NCBI GenBank assembly: GCA_019508105.1
Contig: JAEKMB010000115.1
Location: forward strand, 1 to 8,117
DNA: 8,117 nt
Direction of reading: 5' to 3'
Source of the DNA: Alphaproteobacteria bacterium
GTDB taxonomy: Bacteria; Pseudomonadota; Alphaproteobacteria; Micropepsales; Micropepsaceae
The translations under genes and the position numbers were made by a program. The notes under the pieces were generated by a model, which ran no database searches, was not told the DNA's origin, and was given only the letters and a program-made list of their open reading frames with translations. Below, one piece after another: positions 1 through 6,745 of the stretch (within the stretch, counting starts at the first letter, position 1; each line of letters opens with the position of its first letter).

Positions 1-44
1 TCCAGAATCTCGATAGCCATCTGCAGGCGGGCGGACGGAGTCAT
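1..44 (-). CDS. rsmB: RsmB-like 16S rRNA m5C methyltransferase, N-terminus only (runs off window)
   Basis: Reading the minus strand from the ATG at 44-42 gives MTPSARLQMAIEIL and then the window ends. This short stretch resembles the start of alphaproteobacterial RsmB/NOP-family SAM-dependent rRNA cytosine-C5 methyltransferases, which as I recall open with MTPAAR followed by an AIE(I/V)L helix of the NusB-like N-terminal domain. Only 14 codons are visible, so the catalytic domain cannot be checked. No good Shine-Dalgarno lies upstream: the 12 bases before the ATG are A-rich with no GGAG. The gene is divergent from the membrane-protein gene that starts at 152. It has the same orientation as guaB, rlmE and ppx. 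The identity rests on a short N-terminal match, so it is moderate at best. Confidence 0.5.
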   Translation of the reverse strand, partial: MTPSARLQMAIEIL

Positions 45-81
45 TTTTGTTTTGTACCAAGGCGTTAAGCCGGAACCACGC

Positions 82-109
82 CCTCACTTCCTTAAACCTA
101 AAAGTGAGG
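82..109. promoter_or_regulatory. Perfect 8-bp inverted repeat in a divergent promoter region
   Basis: CCTCACTT (82-89) and AAGTGAGG (102-109) are exact reverse complements separated by 12 AT-rich bases. The repeat sits midway between the two divergent starts at 44 (minus) and 152 (plus). A shorter repeat, CTCT-TAT-AGAG (114-124), follows it. TATAGA at 118-123 could serve as a -10 element for the plus-strand gene, but I see no good -35 at 17 bp. The symmetry and position suit an operator for a dimeric regulator. An RNA hairpin is the alternative. No regulator is identified. Confidence 0.35.
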
Positions 110-151
110 ATTGCTCTTATAGAGTGTTGGCCGATCCGAAAGCCAATCTCG

Positions 152-1519
152 ATGTTGCGCAGCCCTGCCCTGAACTTTGCCTGTGGTGCCGCGCTGGCGG
201 CGTTTGCCCTGGCCGCCCTTTCGCCCGGCCTGCTGAATGACGGCGATACCTATTGGCACATCCGCGCCGGGGAATGGATGCTCGCGCATCGCGCCGTGCT
301 GCGCGCCGACGTGTTTTCCGCTACCGCCGCGGGCGCACCCTGGCACACCCAGGAATGGCTGGCGGAAATCCTGATGGCGCTGGGCTGGCGCGGGGGCTGG
401 GCCGGCATTCACCTGTTATTCGCCGCCGCCGCCGCCCTGACGACCGGCATGACCGCCTGGTTTGTGCGCCGGCGGGTGGATTTCGTGCCCGCACTTGTGG
501 CGGTGGTGCTTGGGCTCTCTTGCGTCACCGGCAGCCTGCTGGCGCGGCCCCATATGCTGGCGCTGCCGCTGCTGGCGATCTGGACGGCGGGGCTGGCCGG
601 CGCGCGCGAAAATCACCAGGCGCCGCGCCTCTGGCTGATCGCGGTGATGCCGCTTTGGGCCAATTTGCATGGCAGCTTCGCCTTCGGGCTGGCACTGGCC
701 GCGGCGCTGGGGATCGAAGCGGTGATCGAAGACCGCAAGGCGGCATTGGGCTGGGCGATCTTCCTATTGGGCGCGACACTATCCAGTCTGGCGACGCCGT
801 TCGGATTCTCGGGGCTGCTGTTTCCCTTCAAGCTGTCGGCCATGCAGGGGCTGGGCCATATCGGCGAATGGCAAGCTAGCGACTTCCGCCAGGTTTCGCC
901 CTTCGCCATCGCGCTTCTGACCACCCTGTTCGTGATGGGCCGCGGCCGGCTGAAAGTGCCTGCCCTGCGCCTGCTGATCCTGCTGGGACTGGTGTGGCTG
1001 GCACTGCGCCACGGCCGTCACCAGATGCTGCTGGGCGTGGCGGCGCCCATCCTGCTGGCAACCTCGCTGGCCAAGACTTGGCCCGCCAAAAGCGAAGATG
1101 GCAAACCGTTGTTATTTTTGCTGGCAGCCGGGTTCGCAGCGCTGATCCCGCTGCGCCTGGCATTGCCGGTAGTCCGTAGCGACGATCCGGTCTCGCCCGT
1201 CGCGGCGCTGGCGCATGTGCCGCGCCTTGTGCGCGAGACGCCGGTGTTGAACGATTACAGCTTCGGCGGTTACCTGATCTGGAATGGCGTCAAGCCCTTC
1301 ATCGACAGCCGGGCCGATCTTTATGGCGACAGCTTCCTGCAGAATTACGCCGCCGTCACCGCACCGGACAAGGATGCGCTGGCCGCAACCCTCGCCCTAT
1401 ACCATGTGCACTGGACGATTTTTGCCAAGGACGCTCCGGTGGTGAAACTGCTGGACGCGCGCCCCGGCTGGCATCGTTTCTATGCTGACAAGCTTGCGGT
1501 GGTGCACGTCCACGATTAG
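152..1519 (+). CDS. Polytopic GT-C-like membrane protein of unknown function
   Basis: A 455-residue inner-membrane protein with many hydrophobic segments (roughly residues 9-28, 83-103, 112-130, 135-150, 160-190, 199-228, 250-264, 269-285, 291-305 and 319-340) and a soluble C-terminal part from about 345. Motifs near the N-terminus are NDGDTYWHIRAGEWM (29-43) and QEWLAE (67-72). These are followed by ARPHM (131-135), WANLHGSF (169-176) and, in the C-terminal part, NDYSFGGYLIW (367-377) and FIDSRADLYG (383-392). This layout recalls uncharacterised GT-C-fold-like proteins related to polyprenyl-phosphate-sugar glycosyltransferases, where an acidic residue in the first periplasmic loop (here D30 or D32) is the usual catalytic candidate. 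Activity and substrate are unknown. The ATG at 152 was chosen because it puts a hydrophobic helix at the N-terminus. A TTG at 47 would add a non-conserved tail running through the promoter region. The nudK-like gene follows 9 bp downstream. Confidence 0.72.
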   Translation: MLRSPALNFACGAALAAFALAALSPGLLNDGDTYWHIRAGEWMLAHRAVLRADVFSATAAGAPWHTQEWLAEILMALGWRGGWAGIHLLFAAAAALTTGMTAWFVRRRVDFVPALVAVVLGLSCVTGSLLARPHMLALPLLAIWTAGLAGARENHQAPRLWLIAVMPLWANLHGSFAFGLALAAALGIEAVIEDRKAALGWAIFLLGATLSSLATPFGFSGLLFPFKLSAMQGLGHIGEWQASDFRQVSPFAIALLTTLFVMGRGRLKVPALRLLILLGLVWLALRHGRHQMLLGVAAPILLATSLAKTWPAKSEDGKPLLFLLAAGFAALIPLRLALPVVRSDDPVSPVAALAHVPRLVRETPVLNDYSFGGYLIWNGVKPFIDSRADLYGDSFLQNYAAVTAPDKDALAATLALYHVHWTIFAKDAPVVKLLDARPGWHRFYADKLAVVHVHD

Positions 1520-1528
1520 CGTCTCGCC

Positions 1529-2119
1529 ATGGCAAATGACGATGTGACCCGCCGGGTACGGATCAAGGAAACCAAGATTCTGTCCGACGACTATTATGTG
1601 CTGCGCCGCCTGACCTTTGATTTCCAGCGCGGCGACGGCCGATGGCAGAGCCAGACCCGCGAATCCTATGACATTGGCGATGCCGCCTGTGTGCTGCCGC
1701 ATGACAGGGCGCGCGACAAGGTGATCCTGATCAAGCAATTTCGCTTGCCCCTGTTCGAATGGGGTTATCGCCGGCTGATGGTGGAAGTGATCGCCGGCAA
1801 GCTGGACGGCGACACCCCCAGCGATTGCGTCATCAAGGAAGCCATGGAGGAAGCCGGCGTCGCCATCGCCAATCCACGGCGCATCAGCCATTGCTTCTCC
1901 AGCCCCGGCGCGGTGAAGGAGCGGGTGTCACTGTTTCTGGCCGATTACGATTCCACCGCGGCGCGGCCCGCGGGCGGCGGCCATGAGGCCGAAGGCGAGG
2001 ACATCATTGTGCTGGAGATGAGCCTGGAGGCGGCCCTGGCTATGATCGCCGGCGGCGAGATCGTGGACCTGAAGACCATCGCCCTGCTGCAGGCGGCGGC
2101 TTTGAGCGACCGGCCTTAG
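1529..2119 (+). CDS. nudK: NudK-type Nudix hydrolase (GDP-mannose / sugar-nucleotide pyrophosphatase)
   Basis: A 196-residue cytoplasmic Nudix hydrolase. The Nudix box runs from G90 to V111 and ends in KEAMEEAG (103-110), which keeps the metal-binding glutamates. Spacing before KE is one residue shorter than the classical G-x5-E-x7-RE pattern, and the same shortening with a PxxC element is what I recall in E. coli NudK. Other NudK-like blocks are KILSDDYY (16-23), VILIKQFRLP (65-74), SSPGAVKE (124-131), a Gly-rich AGGGHEAEGEDI stretch (148-159) and an ALAMIAGGEIVDLKT tail (169-183). NudK enzymes cleave GDP-mannose to GMP and mannose-1-phosphate with Mg2+; related family members cleave ADP-ribose, which cannot be excluded. 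There is no clear Shine-Dalgarno. The 9-bp gap to the upstream gene suggests one transcript and perhaps reinitiation. Confidence 0.85.
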   Translation: MANDDVTRRVRIKETKILSDDYYVLRRLTFDFQRGDGRWQSQTRESYDIGDAACVLPHDRARDKVILIKQFRLPLFEWGYRRLMVEVIAGKLDGDTPSDCVIKEAMEEAGVAIANPRRISHCFSSPGAVKERVSLFLADYDSTAARPAGGGHEAEGEDIIVLEMSLEAALAMIAGGEIVDLKTIALLQAAALSDRP

Positions 2120-2124
2120 GCCGG
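2110..2124 (+). terminator. Possible weak hairpin terminator at the end of nudK
   Basis: CCGGCC (2110-2115) and GGCCGG (2119-2124) form a perfect 6-bp stem with a TTA loop that includes the first two bases of the nudK TAG stop codon. The sequence after it (GCAAGTCCTGTTTA) lacks a clean T-tract, so intrinsic termination would be weak. It may only protect the 3' end. Confidence 0.3.
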
Positions 2125-2289
2125 GCAAGTCCTGTTTATAAACCTAAGTTATAGTTTGGCGACGCAAGGTGGAAGCTGCCGGTTGTTTTGTCGTAGCGGC
2201 CGGCCTCCGTGGTTGGAACCATCATCTTCTTGCCTCGTTTACGGCACGGAAAGCTGTCGGATGCGACTGGCTGTAACGAAAGGTGACAC
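2120..2289 (+). promoter_or_regulatory. Leader/promoter region of the glycine-zipper gene, with two palindromes and a good RBS
   Basis: This 170-bp gap has no gene. It contains the perfect 10-bp palindrome GTTTATAAAC (2134-2143), a TTATAG -10-like element (2149-2154) without a convincing -35, and the gapped palindrome TGGTT-GG-AACCA (2210-2221). GAAAGG at 2278-2283 is a good Shine-Dalgarno 6 bases before the ATG at 2290 and fixes that start. The palindromes could be operators, but nothing in the sequence identifies the regulator. Confidence 0.35.
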
Positions 2290-2754
2290 ATGAGAAGGTT
2301 TCACACTGCGCTTGGACTGGGTTCGTTTCTCGCTATTGCGGGTGCAACCTTGATGGTGCCCACGATCTCCAGCGCCCAAACTGTCGACAGAACCTATGTC
2401 GCCTGCAACTCGTATGGCGCATGCTGGCGGGTGCATCATATGTATGCCTACGGGGAAACCACCCCAATCACCTATTACAACACCGATTGGTACACCGCCC
2501 ACCAGCATGATGAGCATATTCGCTGGGTCGCCGACCCTGCCGATGACCGTGGCTATTACGATCGGGATGCACGTTGGCACGCGGATCCCGGCGCTCGCGC
2601 TGTGGCGGGCGGGGCGGCAGGCGCCGGCGTCGGCGCGGCCATCGGGTGTCTCGTAACGCTTCCGGTCGGGTGCGCGCCCGGCGCCGCGGTTGGCGCGGCC
2701 GTGGGTGGCGGGACGGGCGCTGTTGCCGGCGCAGCATCGACGCCCCACAACTAG
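2290..2754 (+). CDS. Exported protein with a CWRV/YDRDxxWH N-domain and glycine-zipper C-terminus
   Basis: A 154-residue protein with a Sec signal peptide: basic MRRF, a hydrophobic core at 8-27 and likely cleavage near SSA-Q (28-30). The mature N-terminal part (about 31-100) is rich in Tyr, Trp, His and Asp. It carries a cysteine pair in CNSYGACWRVH (39-49) and an ADPADDRGYYDRDARWH block (81-97). I recall similar short modules in other alphaproteobacterial hypothetical exported proteins but know no function. From about 102 to 150 the chain is almost all Gly and Ala in a GxxxG/AxxxG pattern, interrupted by CLVTLPVGC (120-128). This is a glycine-zipper pair of membrane-inserting helices of the kind seen in outer-membrane-associated proteins. 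A structural envelope role is inference. It stands alone, with a strong RBS, and converges on the minus-strand TraB/GumN gene. Confidence 0.75.
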   Translation: MRRFHTALGLGSFLAIAGATLMVPTISSAQTVDRTYVACNSYGACWRVHHMYAYGETTPITYYNTDWYTAHQHDEHIRWVADPADDRGYYDRDARWHADPGARAVAGGAAGAGVGAAIGCLVTLPVGCAPGAAVGAAVGGGTGAVAGAASTPHN

Positions 2755-2839
2755 GTCCAGCCTCTAGCGGGAGCAGCACCTTCGGACGTGCCTCGGCTGT
2801 CGTGCGTTTCACCGCGGGTGATGACGTTGGTGGGCGGGA

Positions 2840-3787
2840 CTAGTTCTCCGCCGGTGCTTCAATGGTAATGTGTTTGGCTGTCAGCCGCTCCAGCACGCCG
2901 TTCTTGCGGAGCAGCGGCCCCGTATTGATTACCACGATGGTCTTGCCCGGTCTGTCCAGCGCCGCGTCAATGGCGGCGACATATTCGGCGACGTTGCGCC
3001 CGTCTATGTCACTGAACTTCTGCACCGCCGCCATGATGCAGCTGCCCAGCCGCCATTCGCTGTAATTGGCTTTCACGGTCTTGATATCGCCCACCGCCCA
3101 GGCGCGGGCGCTCCGCTCCGCATGTCCCAGCGCCCAGTTCACGTCTTCCACCGCTTGCGCCAGGCAGGCGCGTTGCTGTTGCGGCGTCAGGGTTAAGACC
3201 TCGCGGATCGCATCCATTGCTTCAAAGCGTGTCACCGGATCGTTGCGGATGCGCTTGCGATACGCCAGGGTTTCGATGGTAGCCCGCGGCTCGCGGAAGG
3301 AGAAGTCCTGCTTCTGCCGCAGATCCTGCTGCAGCCGCATGGCGGCGCGGATAGGAATGTCGGTATGATATTCGCTGCGATCATCGCTGACCTTGTCCCG
3401 CGCCGCGATGAAGCGGGCGCGCAGATCTTCGGGCAACGTCTCTTCCAGAGTCTGACCGCGCGGCAGGCTGAGCTCGCCGCCATGGCGGATCAGGAACCAG
3501 GCGATGTCGGTTAGGGCAATGTCGGCCTTGGGCGGCATCAGGATGGCGCGCGCCCCGTCCAGCAGTTCGGAGAGATATTGCTTGTTCCAGTCCAGGTCCT
3601 TGGGCAGCGCGCCGGCCAAGCCCAACAACCAGACCTCCGAATTGCCGCGCGTGAGGTGCCATAGCGCCGGGCCGGGCCGTTCACGCACTTCGACGGATTC
3701 GATCTGGGCCCAGTCGGGAACGACCTCAGCCCTGGCGTGAAACGCCAGTGCTGTGAAAGCCAGGGAAAGAGCGGCTGTTTTCCACAT
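2840..3787 (-). CDS. TraB/GumN-family-like exported protein lacking the signature histidines
   Basis: A 315-residue protein when started at the ATG at 3787, which places a clean signal peptide at the N-terminus (MWKTAALSLAFTALAFHARA, cleavage before E21). A GTG directly after the guaB stop (3856) would add 23 residues ahead of that signal and is unlikely. The family resemblance is in GPALWHLTRGNSEVWLLG (39-56), LPKDLDW (61-67) and a C-terminal GRNVAEYVAAIDAAL (263-277) followed by TIVVINTGPLL (283-293). TraB/GumN proteins normally carry GTxH after the first block and GxGHL at the end. Here these read GLAG (56-59) and NTGPL (288-292), so both putative metal-ligand histidines are absent. The Shine-Dalgarno is poor. 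It lies 69 bp after guaB in the same direction and is probably co-transcribed. Likely periplasmic and probably not a metallohydrolase. Function unknown. Confidence 0.72.
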   Translation of the reverse strand: MWKTAALSLAFTALAFHARAEVVPDWAQIESVEVRERPGPALWHLTRGNSEVWLLGLAGALPKDLDWNKQYLSELLDGARAILMPPKADIALTDIAWFLIRHGGELSLPRGQTLEETLPEDLRARFIAARDKVSDDRSEYHTDIPIRAAMRLQQDLRQKQDFSFREPRATIETLAYRKRIRNDPVTRFEAMDAIREVLTLTPQQQRACLAQAVEDVNWALGHAERSARAWAVGDIKTVKANYSEWRLGSCIMAAVQKFSDIDGRNVAEYVAAIDAALDRPGKTIVVINTGPLLRKNGVLERLTAKHITIEAPAEN

Positions 3788-3808
3788 GCCGCGCCGTTCG
3801 CCGCTCTC

Positions 3809-3846
3809 GCAGGTCCACCGGACCTGCTCGCACGCGTTCCGCGTGC
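3809..3846 (-). promoter_or_regulatory. Two tandem perfect hairpins in the guaB to TraB/GumN intercistronic gap
   Basis: In the 69-bp gap between the two genes, GCACGCG and CGCGTGC (3830-3836 and 3840-3846) form a 7-bp stem with a 3-base loop. GCAGGTCC and GGACCTGC (3809-3816 and 3820-3827) form an 8-bp stem with a 3-base loop. Only two bases separate them. Neither is followed by a T-run in the direction of transcription, so they are not standard intrinsic terminators. They may stabilise the guaB mRNA end or attenuate expression of the downstream gene. Confidence 0.45.
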
Positions 3847-3856
3847 CGCGTCTCAC

Positions 3857-5423
<1,567 letters not shown>

Positions 5424-5469
5424 TAAATCCCTGTAAAGTCTGGATTTCCCGCTTTTGGGGGGAACGATG

Positions 5470-5475
5470 TATAAT
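5470..5475 (+). promoter_or_regulatory. Candidate -10 element for the DUF992 gene
   Basis: TATAAT at 5470-5475 is an exact sigma70 -10 hexamer on the plus strand, about 70 bp before the DUF992 ATG. No good -35 is present at 16-18 bp (the nearest is TTTCCC at 19 bp), so the promoter call is tentative. Downstream in the would-be leader are TTGTAACAA (5484-5492) and a 6-bp hairpin, TCGGCC/GGCCGA with loop ATGA (5499-5514). A strong AGGAG Shine-Dalgarno lies at 5533-5537, 7 bases before the ATG at 5545. The guaB promoter must lie in the same divergent region, but I cannot place it. Confidence 0.35.
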
Positions 5476-5544
5476 GGGAGGCGTTGTAACAAATGTGATC
5501 GGCCATGAGGCCGAGTCCCCCCTCATTATCCCAGGAGCTAAACC

Positions 5545-6027
5545 ATGAAGACATTTCGTTTGATGCTCGGCGCCGCGGTTGCGGTCACCGGCCTTACGCT
5601 TGCCTCTGCCGCCTCGGCCGCCCCTGCGGGCGTGAAGGTCGGCACCCTGACCTGCAACGTTGCCGGCGGTATGGGTTTTGTTTTCGGATCCACCAAGGAC
5701 CTGCGCTGCTCCTATGAGCCCACCAAGGCGATGGTCGAGCACTATGCCGGCTCCATCTCCAAGTGGGGCGTCGATATCGGCTATACCAGCAAGGCCAGGC
5801 TGGTCTGGGCCGTGTTCGCGCCGGCCTCTGACGTGCGCCCCGGCGCCCTGGAAGGCGAATATGCCGGCGCCAGCGCCCAGGCGACTGTCGGCGTCGGCCT
5901 TGGCGCCAATGTTCTGATCGGCGGCCTGGACAAGTCCATCGCCCTGCAGCCGCTGAGCGTTTCGGGCAATACCGGCCTGAACGTGGCGGCGGGCATCGGC
6001 TCGATCAGCCTGAAGCACGTTCCGTAA
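5545..6027 (+). CDS. DUF992 family exported protein
   Basis: A 160-residue protein with a Sec signal peptide (MKTFRLMLGA core, cleavage near ASA-AP at 24-26) and a mature domain that fits DUF992 over nearly its whole length. Recognisable blocks are VGTLTCNVAGGMGFVFGS (32-49), DLRCSY (52-57), YAGSISKWGVDIGYTS (67-82), LVWAVFAP (86-93) and PGALEGEYAG (99-108). The end of the domain reads TVGVGLGANVLIGG (114-127) and SIALQPLSVSGNTGLN (131-146). Cys37 and Cys55 probably form a disulfide in the periplasm. The family is widespread in alphaproteobacteria and has no established function as far as I know. The start is fixed by the strong AGGAG Shine-Dalgarno and the signal peptide. It is a single-gene unit ended by its own strong terminator. 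The leader hairpin at 5499-5514 is the only visible regulatory hint. Confidence 0.9.
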   Translation: MKTFRLMLGAAVAVTGLTLASAASAAPAGVKVGTLTCNVAGGMGFVFGSTKDLRCSYEPTKAMVEHYAGSISKWGVDIGYTSKARLVWAVFAPASDVRPGALEGEYAGASAQATVGVGLGANVLIGGLDKSIALQPLSVSGNTGLNVAAGIGSISLKHVP

Positions 6028-6051
6028 GAACAACTCTTCTCTATCGTGGCG

Positions 6052-6083
6052 AAAGCTCCGGCGGTTATCCGCCGGAGCTTTTT
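6052..6083 (+). terminator. Strong intrinsic terminator of the DUF992 gene, overlapping the rlmE 3' end
   Basis: AAAGCTCCGGCGG (6052-6064) and CCGCCGGAGCTTT (6069-6081) form a perfect 13-bp stem with a TTAT loop, followed by a T-run that continues to 6083 and then GCTTT. It lies 24 bp after the DUF992 stop. On the minus strand the same hairpin contains the last codons and the TAA stop of rlmE (6067-6065, in the loop). That side has only three Ts, all within the stem, so termination for rlmE should be weaker. Confidence 0.92.
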
Positions 6084-6745
6084 GCTTTAAAACCAAGCGC
6101 GACGACGTACAGCTCGACCGACTCCGCGCGGGACGCGGGCGGTTTCACATGTTTGACCTCGCGGAAGGACTTTTTCAGCCGCACCAGCAATTCATTGGAC
6201 GAGCCGCCCTGGAACACCTTGCCGACAAAAGTGCCGCCGGGCCGCAAGCAATCCTCCGCCACTTCCAGCGCGATCTCCACCAGGGCGATGGTGCGGATAT
6301 GGTCGGTGGCGCGGTGGCCGGTGGTGGGCGCCGCCATGTCGGTCAGCACAATGTCTGCGGGGCCGTCCAGGGCCTGTTTCAGCATGGCGGGCACAGCAGC
6401 GTCGGTGAGATCGGCCTTGAAAAATGTCACGCCGGGAATCTCTTCCATCTCCAGCACATCGGCCGCCACCACCGTGGCGCCGGCTTTGGCCGCCACCTGG
6501 CTCCAGCCGCCAGGCGCCGCGCCCAGGTCCAGTATCCGCGCGCCCTTTTTCAGGAAATGGAATTTTTCGTCCAGCTCCAGCAGCTTGAAAGCGGCGCGGC
6601 TGCGAAAGCCCTTGGAGCGGGCGGCGGCGACATAGGGATCGTTGAGCTGGCGCTGCAGCCAGGCGCGGCTGGACTGGGTGCGGGTGCGGTCTTTCTTGAT
6701 TTTCACCGGCACGCGGCCGCGGCCGGAGGCATCGCCTTGCTTCAT
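6065..6745 (-). CDS. rlmE: 23S rRNA (uridine-2552 2'-O)-methyltransferase RlmE (FtsJ/RrmJ)
   Basis: A 226-residue cytoplasmic SAM-dependent methyltransferase of the FtsJ family that 2'-O-methylates U2552 in the 23S A-loop during late 50S assembly. A basic N-terminal extension (about 1-30) precedes the fold. RSRAAFKL (48-55) supplies K54. ILDLGAAPGGWSQVA (71-85) is the SAM-binding loop. LTDMAAP (134-140) supplies D136, VGKVFQGG (174-181) supplies K176 and ESVELYVVA (208-216) supplies E211. Together these give the K-D-K-E tetrad known from E. coli RrmJ. The ATG at 6745 was chosen because it overlaps the ppx TGA stop as ATGA, the family domain follows directly, and a longer upstream frame would only be antisense-like sequence within ppx. 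It is translationally coupled to ppx. The last codons lie inside the terminator hairpin shared with the DUF992 gene. Confidence 0.96.
   Translation of the reverse strand: MKQGDASGRGRVPVKIKKDRTRTQSSRAWLQRQLNDPYVAAARSKGFRSRAAFKLLELDEKFHFLKKGARILDLGAAPGGWSQVAAKAGATVVAADVLEMEEIPGVTFFKADLTDAAVPAMLKQALDGPADIVLTDMAAPTTGHRATDHIRTIALVEIALEVAEDCLRPGGTFVGKVFQGGSSNELLVRLKKSFREVKHVKPPASRAESVELYVVALGFKAKSSGG

Noticed and set aside
47..151. 35-residue N-terminal extension of the GT-C-like protein from a TTG at 47
   Set aside because: It would run through the divergent promoter region and inverted repeat and precede the natural hydrophobic N-terminus. The ATG at 152 is the better start.
93..2147. Shared TAAACCTAA word in two plus-strand leaders (93-101 and 2139-2147), each near TTATAG
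   Set aside because: The distance to TTATAG differs (15 versus 1 base), and a 9-base AT-rich match is weak evidence for a common regulatory site.
3788..3856. 23-residue extension of the TraB/GumN-like protein from a GTG right after the guaB stop
   Set aside because: It would bury the signal peptide and consists of the two intercistronic hairpins. It looks noncoding.
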